In this document: in pieces, positions 36,997-44,110 of the stretch | How positions within the stretch are numbered: position 1 is the stretch's first letter | How the letters are laid out: each line of letters opens with the position of its first letter | Assembly: GCF_014845115.1 (NCBI RefSeq) | Contig: NZ_NKUI01000043.1 | Coordinates: forward strand, 1 to 45,285 | Length of the DNA: 45,285 nt | Source of the DNA: Methylorubrum zatmanii | GTDB taxonomy: Bacteria; Pseudomonadota; Alphaproteobacteria; Rhizobiales; Beijerinckiaceae | Reading direction: 5' to 3' | Notes under the pieces: generated by a model | Databases searched by the model: none | What the model was told of the DNA's origin: nothing | The model's input: only the letters and a program-made list of their open reading frames with translations | Translations under genes and position numbers: made by a program

Positions 36997-37301
36997 GTCG
37001 ATTGATCCTTGTGCGGGTCGCCGATCCTGCTCGCCAAATGGGGCGCGCGCCGCTCACGGCGAGGGTCGGGGTGCCGCAGAACGGGCTGGACGGAGGGGCA
37101 CAGGCCGGGATCGGATACGGAATCCGCGCGGCGATGGATCAAACCCGGTGGGCAGGCCCATGTGGAGATGGCGGGCCAGACCCGTGGTACCCGCCGGGCG
37201 CCTTGACCGGGAGGCGGGGCGTTGCCAAGTCTCGCCTCACCGTGAGGCGCCGATGCCGCTCCCCGGTGCCCTCATAGGACCGCGTGTCGAAAGGACTGAC
37301 G
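36997..37301. other. Intergenic region between sugar dehydrogenase and trxA
   Basis: About 300 bases with divergent genes on both sides. It presumably contains both promoters. TTGACC at 37203-37208 is a -35-like hexamer, but no clear -10 partner follows at 16-19 bases. Nothing else was recognised. Confidence 0.4.
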
Positions 37302-37622
37302 ATGGCGACCGTGAAAGTGACCGATGCGAGCTTCGAGCAGGACGTGCTCCAGTCCGCCGAGCCCGTCGTGGTGGATTTCTGGGCGGAGTGGTGCGGCCCC
37401 TGCCGTCAGATCGGCCCGGCCCTGGAAGAGATCTCCGTCGATCTCCAGGGCAAGGTGAAGATCGCCAAGGTCAATGTCGATGAGAATCCCGGCATTGCCT
37501 CGACCTACGGCATCCGCTCGATCCCGACGCTGATGATCTTCAAAGACGGCAAGCTCGCCAGCCAGAAGGTCGGCGCCGCTCCCAAGGGCGACCTCTCCCG
37601 CTGGATTCAGGCGAGCGCCTGA
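37302..37622 (+). CDS. trxA: Thioredoxin
   Basis: A 106-residue protein with the thioredoxin active site WCGPC at about residues 30-34 in the context [18 protein letters not shown]. The cis-proline segment [13 protein letters not shown] lies near residue 74. The ATG at 37302 was chosen because AAAGGA lies about 8 bases upstream; an in-frame ATG at 37284 adds six residues (MSKGLT) and is less likely. It reduces protein disulfides in the cytoplasm. In many alphaproteobacteria it follows addA directly; here a minus-strand sugar dehydrogenase gene intervenes. It is followed by a strong terminator. Confidence 0.98.
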   Translation: MATVKVTDASFEQDVLQSAEPVVVDFWAEWCGPCRQIGPALEEISVDLQGKVKIAKVNVDENPGIASTYGIRSIPTLMIFKDGKLASQKVGAAPKGDLSRWIQASA

Positions 37623-37656
37623 CGAGATTCTTCTCTGGATATCGCCTGTCCGAGAC

Positions 37657-37683
37657 AGCCCGGCCGAGAGGCCGGGCTTTTTT
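37657..37683 (+). terminator. Rho-independent terminator of trxA
   Basis: AGCCCGGCC and GGCCGGGCT form a perfect 9-bp stem around GAGA, followed by a run of Ts, about 35 bases after the trxA stop codon. Confidence 0.92.
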
Positions 37684-37741
37684 GTGTGCGCTGTCCGCGA
37701 CGAGGAAGGTCGTGAGTGTCACCACACCCCAAAACGCAAGA

Positions 37742-37763
37742 AGCCCGGCCTTGCGGCCGGGCT
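37742..37763 (-). terminator. Terminator of the porin gene
   Basis: On the minus strand AGCCCGGCC-GCAA-GGCCGGGCT forms a 9-bp stem with a GCAA tetraloop, then TTCTTGCGTTTT. The T-run is interrupted. It lies about 33 bases beyond the porin stop codon and shares its stem with the trxA and ahcY terminators. Confidence 0.8.
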
Positions 37764-37795
37764 CCCTGGTTTCGAGACCCTTATGGGTGTTCGGC

Positions 37796-38683
37796 TTAGT
37801 AGCTGCCGAACTTGTAGTTCAGGCCGGCGCGGACGACGGCGAACTCGGTGTCGTTGCGGCGCAGGGCGCCGGAAGCGACGATCACACCCGGGGAGGTCGT
37901 GGTGATGATCGCACCGGCGTTGTTCACCGCGAAGGCGCCGTTGAGGGCACCGCCACCGCGATCCAGGTTCACGTACAGGCCTTCGACCTTGAGCGTGACG
38001 GCCGAGGAGCGGAAGAAGTTCAGGAAGGAGTCGGTCGGCAGAGCGTACTCGACACCACCGCCAGCGGCGTAGCCGGTGCGGAAGTCGTCGCGCGAGCTGT
38101 TCGGCAGGCCGAACTGACGGCCACCACCGGCGCCGTAGGCGAAGCCGCCGGTGCCGTAGAACAGGACGCGGTCGAAGGCGTAGCCGATGCGGCCGCGGAC
38201 GGTGCCGAAGAAGTCGAGGCTGGACAGGCCGTTCGGGTTGAACACCTGCTGAGCGGCGACGCCCGGGAAGGCCGGGTTGCTGTTCGCGACGGCGAACTGG
38301 TTCCGGTTGCGGCCGAAGTCGACGTACTGGGCGTCAGCCTCGATACCGACGACGACGCCGGAGCCCGGGGTGAACTGATAGTTGTAGCCGATCTGACCAC
38401 CGCCGACGAAGCCGTCGTTGCGGCTGTTGCCACCGAAGGCGATGACGGCGGTCTGGCCCGGACGGACGAGGCCGGTCAGGCTGTTCACGCCGACGACCGG
38501 AGCAGCGCCGTCATCCTGCACGCCGAAGCCGTAACCGGCGTTGAAACCGGCGTAGAAACCGGTCCAGGTGAACACCGGGACGGGGGTGAAGACCGGCGGA
38601 GCGGCGCGGCGCGGCAGATCGGCGGCGGAAGCCGCAGCGGTCAGCGCCGTGAAGGCGGCCAACGTGGAGAGAAGCTTTTTCAT
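37796..38683 (-). CDS. Omp25/RopB-type outer-membrane beta-barrel protein
   Basis: A 295-residue protein. The N-terminal signal peptide (about 1-20) has a cleavage site after ASA. The N-terminal mature sequence (DLPRRAAPPVFTPVPVFTWTGFYAGFNAGYGFG; core WTGFYAGxNAGYG) is the signature of the alphaproteobacterial Omp25/Omp31/RopB family, and amphipathic beta-strands alternate to the end. The last residue is aromatic (KFGSY), as usual for BamA-inserted barrels. It is a surface-exposed structural barrel, not a characterised transporter. Codon usage is strongly biased, suggesting high expression. A terminator follows. Confidence 0.95.
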   Translation of the reverse strand: MKKLLSTLAAFTALTAAASAADLPRRAAPPVFTPVPVFTWTGFYAGFNAGYGFGVQDDGAAPVVGVNSLTGLVRPGQTAVIAFGGNSRNDGFVGGGQIGYNYQFTPGSGVVVGIEADAQYVDFGRNRNQFAVANSNPAFPGVAAQQVFNPNGLSSLDFFGTVRGRIGYAFDRVLFYGTGGFAYGAGGGRQFGLPNSSRDDFRTGYAAGGGVEYALPTDSFLNFFRSSAVTLKVEGLYVNLDRGGGALNGAFAVNNAGAIITTTSPGVIVASGALRRNDTEFAVVRAGLNYKFGSY

Positions 38684-38994
38684 TGTTGTGTGAACCCCAG
38701 CAGAAACCCGATGGCGCTGAAGCTAGACCATTTCCGCCCCATGAGATGTAGCGGCCAGGACACACCCGCCGCACGACATCCGGCACGATAACCGGTTGCG
38801 CCGCTCCAGACGGAGCATGAAATCGGATTTCGTCCCGGTCCAATGCTGCGACGGAGCGTTTCTAGCAATGCTGGGAGCGCTCCGACTTGCCGCGTCGCCG
38901 CCTTGACCAGTCTGCCCCTCAGGAAAGACCGGTCGAGGGGCGTCATCGAATCGCCCCCGGGCCGGCCGGCCCTCGGACGATCATGGGAAGAGCC
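38684..38994. other. Intergenic region upstream of the porin gene
   Basis: About 310 bases between the end of the chimeric crotonase-FolC gene and the porin start, both minus strand. It should carry the porin promoter. I saw no clear -35/-10 pair, terminator or gene. Confidence 0.4.
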
Positions 38995-40173
38995 TCAGAC
39001 CGGGATCGTGCCGTTGGCCTCGAGCACGGCGCCGGCCAGATAGAGCGAGCCACAGATCAGCACTCGCGGCGGGCGCTCGAAGATCGTCTCGGACAGGCCT
39101 GTCACCGCTGCCTCGACACTCGGGGCGATGCTGGCGGTGAGCCCGACCTCGCGGGCGATGTCCGCGACCTCTTCGGCGGGCCGCGCAGCCACCTGGCCGG
39201 TGATCGGCACCGCGATGAGCGAGCGGGCGAGGCCGGTGAAGTTCTTCAGGAAGCCGTGCGCGTCCTTGGTGCCGAGCAGCCCGACGATCAGGACAAGGGG
39301 CGCATCGCTGCGCTCGCCGAGATCGGCCATGGCCGCGGCGAGGATGCGGCCGCCATCGGCATTGTGGCCGCCATCGAGCCACAGCTCGGCATCCTTGGGC
39401 ATCCGCTCGGCCAGGGCGCCGCGCACGAGGCGCTGGAGCCGGCCAGGCCAATCGACATTGCGCAGGCCCGCCTCGAAGGCCTGCGCCTCCGCCTCGATCG
39501 CCGCCTCGACCGCGGCCTGATCGCCGCGCATCAGGGCGCGGCTCGCCTGCACGGCCTGGCGCGGCAGGGCGGCGAGCCGGGTGGCTTGCGCCAGGGCGTG
39601 CTCCTCCAGCAGGTCGGAGGGCACCAGGGCATTGGCGAGCCCGAGGGAGACGGCCGCGTCGCCGTCGAACGGATCGGAGAGCAGCAGCAGCGCCGAGGCC
39701 CGGGCGAGCCCGATCCGGCGCGGCAGCAGGAAGCTCGCGGCCGCCTCCGGCACCACCCCGAGTTCCACGAACGGCATGCGGAAGCGCGCCTGCGGCCCGA
39801 CATAGACGAGGTCGCAATGCAGCGTCAGCGTGGTGCCGACGCCGATGGCGAGCCCGTCCACCGCCGCGACCATCGGCGTGCGGGTGCGGGCGAGCTGCCG
39901 GATGAAGCGCAGGGCCGGCATCTCCGAAAAGGTCTCCCGCGGCGGCGTGCCGGCGGAGAAGAAATCGGAGAGGTCGTTGCCGGTGGTGAAGGCGCCGGGC
40001 AGCCCGGCGAACACCACCGCCCCGATCCGCTGGGAGGCGTCGTCGGCCCCCTCCAGGGCGGCGCGGGCGGCGTCGTACATCGCGCCGGTCAGGGCGTTCT
40101 TCTTCGCCGGACGGTTCCAGCGGATCAGCCGGACGCCGCCCGGACGGTCCTCGATGGTGACGTGCTCGGTCAT
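38995..40173 (-). CDS. Chimera: enoyl-CoA hydratase N-terminus fused to FolC C-terminal domain
   Basis: This 392-residue protein has two parents. Residues 1 to ~237 are a crotonase-fold enoyl-CoA hydratase/isomerase: GVRLIRWNRPAKKNALTG, oxyanion-hole FTTGNDLSDFF, MVAAVDGLAIGVGTTLTLHCDL and FVELGVVPEAAAS. From about 238 on it is the C-terminal domain of folylpolyglutamate/dihydrofolate synthase (FolC): VDWPGRLQRL, WLDGGHNADGG, IVGLLGTKDAHGFL and ICGSLYLAGAVLEANG. The FolC N-terminal Mur-ligase ATPase domain, about 270 residues, is absent, and the crotonase lacks its last ~15 residues. There is no frameshift. The ATG start is preceded by GGGACCGC. FolC cannot be functional here; the crotonase part may be. 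Confidence 0.9.
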   Translation of the reverse strand: MTEHVTIEDRPGGVRLIRWNRPAKKNALTGAMYDAARAALEGADDASQRIGAVVFAGLPGAFTTGNDLSDFFSAGTPPRETFSEMPALRFIRQLARTRTPMVAAVDGLAIGVGTTLTLHCDLVYVGPQARFRMPFVELGVVPEAAASFLLPRRIGLARASALLLLSDPFDGDAAVSLGLANALVPSDLLEEHALAQATRLAALPRQAVQASRALMRGDQAAVEAAIEAEAQAFEAGLRNVDWPGRLQRLVRGALAERMPKDAELWLDGGHNADGGRILAAAMADLGERSDAPLVLIVGLLGTKDAHGFLKNFTGLARSLIAVPITGQVAARPAEEVADIAREVGLTASIAPSVEAAVTGLSETIFERPPRVLICGSLYLAGAVLEANGTIPV

Positions 40174-40363
40174 GCGGTCCCGTCCCGGCGTATTTTTTGA
40201 TCGTTGCGCGTGGGCCCTACCCTTCCGCCTCCGGCCGCGCTTTGTCGAGGGGAGCCGGTGACGCCGGGCTGAGGCTCGTCGCCCGGCGCCCGGATCACGC
40301 GACCGTGACGGCGCCGATGTCGCAATCGCGAAACTGGGCGGCGGGCGCGCCGGATGACGGGCT

Positions 40364-40807
40364 ATGTGGTCCCTCTACGCGCTCACCATCTTCGCCGGCC
40401 TCGCCAACGCGATCCAGCCGGGACAAAACGCGACTCTGTCGAAGTCGCTCGGCCTGCCGATCACGGCGGGCCTGCTGACGCTCCTCGTCGGCACCACCGT
40501 CCTGCTCGTGGGCGGCCTCGCCCTCGGCAAGCTCGAACTCCCCACCGGTCAGCAACTCGGACAGGTGCCGTGGTGGGCGTGGTTCGGCGGATTTTTGAGT
40601 GTTCTGCTGATCCTGGCCCAGCTCTACGCCTCCCCCGCCATCGGCGCCGCGAGCTTTTTGGGCATCATCGTGACGGTCGGCGTGGTGGTCTCGCTGGTGC
40701 TCGACCATTTCGGCTGGGTCGGGTTTCAGGTGCACCCGGCGAGCCTCTGGCGGATCGCCGGGGCGGTTTTGATGGTGATTGGCGTGGGGTTGGTGGCTGT
40801 TTTTTAG
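40364..40807 (+). CDS. DMT family small membrane transporter (YdcZ/DUF606-like)
   Basis: A 147-residue protein with five hydrophobic segments, roughly 5-20, 33-52, 70-90, 97-118 and 128-146. The NAIQPGQNATLSKSLGLP stretch after the first helix and LAQLYASPAIGAASF between helices 3 and 4 are typical of DUF606/YdcZ proteins, single-domain members of the drug/metabolite transporter superfamily that often act in pairs. Here it is solitary. The ATG at 40364 has no strong RBS. It is the last GC-rich gene before the AT-rich island; the last codons (GTTTTGATGGTGATTGG) are already somewhat AT-leaning. Confidence 0.85.
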   Translation: MWSLYALTIFAGLANAIQPGQNATLSKSLGLPITAGLLTLLVGTTVLLVGGLALGKLELPTGQQLGQVPWWAWFGGFLSVLLILAQLYASPAIGAASFLGIIVTVGVVVSLVLDHFGWVGFQVHPASLWRIAGAVLMVIGVGLVAVF

Positions 40808-40878
40808 TGAGCGGTTCCGCTAATTGACTTCAAGCATGCGCCCATGGATGACGCGCTGCGAACCTTTTTGCGAAGGTA

Positions 40879-40986
40879 ATGAGCAAGTTTATTTGGATCG
40901 ATGTCGGCAAGCATGGTGTTCAAAATGGTGGCCGCCTAATTGGGCTGGTGATCCAATGTTCTGATCTAAAATTCGCCACTATTTAA
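40879..40986 (+). CDS. Possible 35-residue ORF at the island entry
   Basis: The short ORF begins at ATG 40879 with AAGG 3 to 4 bases upstream and ends 18 bases before the DUF262 start codon. Translation begins MSKFIWIDVGKHG and ends LKFATI. It could be a leader peptide, a small protein of the island, or a remnant of a larger gene. No family was recognised, and short ORFs arise easily in AT-rich DNA, so this is tentative. Confidence 0.25.
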   Translation: MSKFIWIDVGKHGVQNGGRLIGLVIQCSDLKFATI

Positions 40987-41004
40987 TTTAGGGACAGGCG
41001 GCAG

Positions 41005-42189
41005 ATGCCATTTTCTCCGACAGAACAATTTATGTGGTCTAATGATCCTGGTGAGCGTGTCACTCATCCAGATGACCGAGCAATTAATGAAAGATACGTT
41101 CGAGGCGAGGGACGAATTGTAATCGAAACCAATCGCGAGAAATTGCCAGGATTTGTAAATCAATTGAAAGACACAGATTATATGGATCTCAGGCCGTTTT
41201 ATCAACGTCGGCCACGCTGGGATTCAAGGACTCAGAGCTTGCTAATAGAGTCTTTTATCATGAATATTCCTGTGCCACCTGTGTTTCTTTATGAGCGTGA
41301 TTATAATTCTTACGAAGTAATGGATGGGCAGCAAAGAATTACTGCGATTCGTGATTTTTACGCAAATGGATTTAAATTGCGTGGGTTGGAAACGTGGCCA
41401 GAGTTAAATGGGAGAACGTACTCGACGCTCCCCGAAAAAATCAGGGCCGGTATTGACAGGCGTTCAATAACATCTGTTGTACTTCTTAAAGAGTCTACGG
41501 AGAGTGAGGAAGAGGCGTCTCTTCTTCGAGAGACTGTATTTGATCGTCTAAATACAGGTGGAATCAAGCTTGAGCGACAAGAAATAAGAAATGCTCTTTA
41601 TAGGGGGCGATTTAATGACATGCTGCACGAAATCTCTCGAACCGATGATTTCCGTGAAGTATGGGGGCTGCCGCGGTGGGTCGAAAATGAAATTGAAACG
41701 AATCAGGCCCTGGTAGATGAACAATTCTTCGCCAAAATGTTAGATACCGAGATTGTTCTTCGCTTTTTTGCTCTTAGACATGTCGAACACTATCGCAGAG
41801 GTATGCAAGGGTTCTTAGACTTATATATGAGGCGCGCCACAAAGTTTGACAAAACGGATATAGATCAGCTTAAGGATTTGTATAAAAACACCTTAAACTT
41901 GGCAAAGGAAGTATATAATGGACTTATATTCAGGCCATATTCGCCGGATAGCGCAAGTTGGGATGCTAAGCCACATAGAGCATTTCATGATGCTGTGATG
42001 ATTGGGTTCTCTGAAAGGTTATCAGATGCTGAGGCGATAAAGCAGCGTGCGGCACAGATTGTTGATGAGACGAAAATATTATTTCAGTCAAATCCGAGAG
42101 GAACGTTTACTGGACAGGGTAATACAAAGCAAGACATAAAAAGCAGAATTAATCTATTTCGGCAAATGCTCTCGAATATTGTTCCGTAA
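41005..42189 (+). CDS. DUF262 domain protein (ParB/Srx-fold, predicted nuclease)
   Basis: The 394-residue protein is AT-rich and uses A/T-ending codons unlike its neighbours. Its N-terminal DUF262 domain carries the family signatures: FYQRRPRWD (about residues 65-73), DGQQRIT (107-113) and FDRLNTGG (179-186), followed by LERQEIRNALY. This fold is related to ParB-type NTPase/nucleases; DGQQR is the motif shared with GmrSD-type and BrxU-like enzymes. No separate DUF1524 HNH domain follows, unlike GmrSD; the C-terminal half (about 200-394) is alpha-helical and unrecognised. GGGACAGG lies upstream. One base separates it from the HEPN gene. Confidence 0.92.
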   Translation: MPFSPTEQFMWSNDPGERVTHPDDRAINERYVRGEGRIVIETNREKLPGFVNQLKDTDYMDLRPFYQRRPRWDSRTQSLLIESFIMNIPVPPVFLYERDYNSYEVMDGQQRITAIRDFYANGFKLRGLETWPELNGRTYSTLPEKIRAGIDRRSITSVVLLKESTESEEEASLLRETVFDRLNTGGIKLERQEIRNALYRGRFNDMLHEISRTDDFREVWGLPRWVENEIETNQALVDEQFFAKMLDTEIVLRFFALRHVEHYRRGMQGFLDLYMRRATKFDKTDIDQLKDLYKNTLNLAKEVYNGLIFRPYSPDSASWDAKPHRAFHDAVMIGFSERLSDAEAIKQRAAQIVDETKILFQSNPRGTFTGQGNTKQDIKSRINLFRQMLSNIVP

Positions 42190-42190
42190 A

Positions 42191-43225
42191 ATGTATAATG
42201 CATTTTTGCTTCGAACGCAGGCAGCAGTACACGCGCTTGTTAGACATATACAGACCTCGGATCGATACAGAGCTGCAGTTTTTGACAATGACCTGACATG
42301 CTTGGCAGAAAGAGCTTGCTTTGACTCCGCTATTTGTTCATTGGAGGCAGTTCCTGATCGAATAGAGTGGCGCATTATTGATCATTGTGCCGCGGTAACA
42401 AGGATCTACGCGCTTTATGAGCAATTTGTCCATGAGATGATTCGTGAGCATATCAGCCTTTTGCAGGGGCGATTAGCTTTCAGGGAATTGCCAGCGGTCA
42501 TTGCTAATTCGTATAGGCTCGGGCTTGCAAAAATTCTTGAGAAAAAAGATGGCCCGCGATTTAACGATTTGCATCTTGGGCAGCTAATTAGTGAATACAA
42601 TAATGCGTTGAATGATCAAATCTATAAAATTGAACCCCGTGCACTGCTTATGCAAGAGCAGAACCTCCGGCTTGCCGAGCTAAACCGGGTTTTGAATGCT
42701 TGTGGAATCGAAAATGTTTCGAGATGGATTGATAATCATAAAAGCATAAAAGAATTCTTTGATGCAGGGGAGAGACTTACTGCTTCGGCACCTAACGAAA
42801 TGACAGCATTGATTGGATATCGTAATGATGCCGCGCACGGGAGTATTGATATCAGTGATGTTCTGCACCCAAATGTGTTGATTGAATTTTGTGAGTTTAT
42901 TAGTGCTATTTGTGAGGCAATTTCTGAGAAAGTGCAGCTTGCAGGACTTCGGGCCCTCGAGCTGCATAATCATGTCAATAATCATGGTAAAATAACAGAG
43001 TTGCTGAGGAAAGGAAGCGTTTCGATTGTTCCGGCTGTTGGGGTTTTGAAGGTCGGCGATACAGTTTATTTGTGTGGTGAAGATTATTGTCTTGAGCGCA
43101 GAATCAATAGCATTCAAGTAAACAATATTGATAAATTAGAAGTTTCGGCCTCTGTAGAAACAGAAGTTGGAATTATGTTTGATGGACTTGGGCGCAAAAA
43201 TGCTTCCATTTTAACTATGCGCTAG
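42191..43225 (+). CDS. MAE_28990/MAE_18760-like HEPN family protein (predicted RNase)
   Basis: A 344-residue protein from the ATG at 42191, one base after the DUF262 stop; a TTG at 42179 is in frame and would overlap it. It is largely helical. The HEPN catalytic motif R-x4-H is present as YRNDAAHG (R211-N-D-A-A-H216), following a helical first segment with conserved-looking FVHEMIREHI. HEPN proteins are mostly metal-independent RNases used in toxin-antitoxin and abortive-infection systems. The C-terminal part (about 240-344) is unrecognised, perhaps a target-binding or inhibitory module (VLKVGDTVYLCGEDYCLERRI suggests small beta-structure). AT-rich like its partner. Confidence 0.85.
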   Translation: MYNAFLLRTQAAVHALVRHIQTSDRYRAAVFDNDLTCLAERACFDSAICSLEAVPDRIEWRIIDHCAAVTRIYALYEQFVHEMIREHISLLQGRLAFRELPAVIANSYRLGLAKILEKKDGPRFNDLHLGQLISEYNNALNDQIYKIEPRALLMQEQNLRLAELNRVLNACGIENVSRWIDNHKSIKEFFDAGERLTASAPNEMTALIGYRNDAAHGSIDISDVLHPNVLIEFCEFISAICEAISEKVQLAGLRALELHNHVNNHGKITELLRKGSVSIVPAVGVLKVGDTVYLCGEDYCLERRINSIQVNNIDKLEVSASVETEVGIMFDGLGRKNASILTMR

Positions 43226-43336
43226 ACATTTCTGCTGCCTTAGAGGGCGGTCCAAGTTTCTAATTAAATCAAGTTGCAGGCCAGATTTTAGATAGTTGTA
43301 TCTGTCTTTTAGCCAAATCATGTTCAGAATGCATGT

Positions 43337-43350
43337 AAGAAAATTTTCTT
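43337..43350. repeat. Perfect AT-rich palindrome at island end
   Basis: AAGAAAATTTTCTT is self-complementary over 14 bases, about 110 bases after the HEPN stop codon and close to the return to GC-rich sequence. It may be a terminator-like or protein-binding site. Confidence 0.4.
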
Positions 43351-43716
43351 GACAATTCAGGCCTAAAATCCTACAACCGCACCCGCTCACCTCCCGAATC
43401 ATTCGGGGGAGCGTCTTCGGTGACCGGCCGGGGAGGCTCGTGGGGAGGTGGGGCGGTTCCCGCGTCGGTGGCCCGGTCGCCATCGCCTCGGGCGCTGCGC
43501 GCGACGCAACGCCGTCTCGGGATGGGGCCGTAGGCCGTCTCGGGCGAGCGCCCAGGAACAACCGGAGCCGGGCCCACTACGAGGTCCGGCGCGGACGAAA
43601 CCGCTGGGGCCGGCCTTGGCCGAGGCGCCTCACCCCTCACCGGGTGGCGCGCCGGAGAGCACCGGGGCCCGCCGATCCGGGGTCGATGCCGGCGAGAAGA
43701 GCCGTGACGCCAAAAC

Positions 43717-43811
43717 GGAAGGGGGCGGAAAAAAAGCCTCTCCCCTTCCGCGGGACGCCGGGAGACCGGCACAGTTGAGAAACAAATCCGGAGGTCTCGC
43801 GGCGTCCCGCG
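43717..43811. repeat. Two interlocking inverted repeats in GC-rich intergenic DNA
   Basis: GGAAGGGG (43717-43724) pairs with CCCCTTCC (43742-43749). The second pair is CGCGGGACGCCGGGAGACC (43749-43767) with GGTCTCGCGGCGTCCCGCG (43793-43811), 19 bp with one mismatch and a 25-base loop. A run of seven As sits in the first loop. Confidence 0.7.
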
Positions 43812-43972
43812 TCCCCCTCAGGATGGTGCGATGGGGAACCCGCCGGCCGATCGGCCAGCCGTCCTCCGGGCCCGCCTTGTCGGGCCGCGGGGGTCGAGGT
43901 GCTGCAACGGGCTGTTTGACCGGTCGGGGAGATGGCGCTGCGCGTCCCGAGTCTTGCCCATTTTGAGTCTCG

Positions 43973-44094
43973 CCCTCATCCCGAGGGGCCGGCGCGCAGC
44001 GGCAGCCGCGAAGGATGTTCCAGAGGCTGCGCGGGATCGGCGCGGGATCGGGAAGATCCTTCGAGGCCGCTCTCGCGGCACCTCAGGGTGAGGG
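43973..44094. repeat. Long palindromic intergenic repeat element
   Basis: Left arm 43973-44021 begins CCCTCATCCCGAGG and ends GCGAAGGATGTTCC; right arm 44051-44094 is its imperfect reverse complement (GGAAGATCCTTCGAGG to CCTCAGGGTGAGGG). The arms enclose a 29-base loop. The CCTCATCC-TGAGG...CGAAGGAT core is a pattern I recall from common intergenic palindromes of Methylobacterium and Bradyrhizobium. It adjoins the 3' end of kdsD. Confidence 0.75.
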
Positions 44095-44110
44095 GGCGGG
44101 GACGGCAGCC

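Larger units (their letters stand above)
43226..44110. other. 885-base region with no supported gene
   Basis: The first 150 bases are AT-rich island tail, including a perfect 14-bp palindrome AAGAAAATTTTCTT at 43337-43350. Base composition switches sharply near 43375 to GC-rich DNA. A minus-strand ORF (43371-43772, 133 codons, Arg/Pro-rich, no RBS) lies there and is probably not a gene, though it may be a relic. From 43717 onward several inverted repeats, listed separately, occupy the space up to the kdsD stop. Confidence 0.6.

Noticed and set aside
39440..39480. Frameshift or stop within the crotonase-FolC gene
   Set aside because: The frame reads through from codon 1 to 392 without interruption, so the fusion is not a simple pseudogene by frameshift.
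40805..43400. Direct repeats (att sites) or tRNA flanking the AT-rich island
   Set aside because: I compared both boundary regions and saw no shared direct repeat of useful length, no tRNA and no integrase gene.
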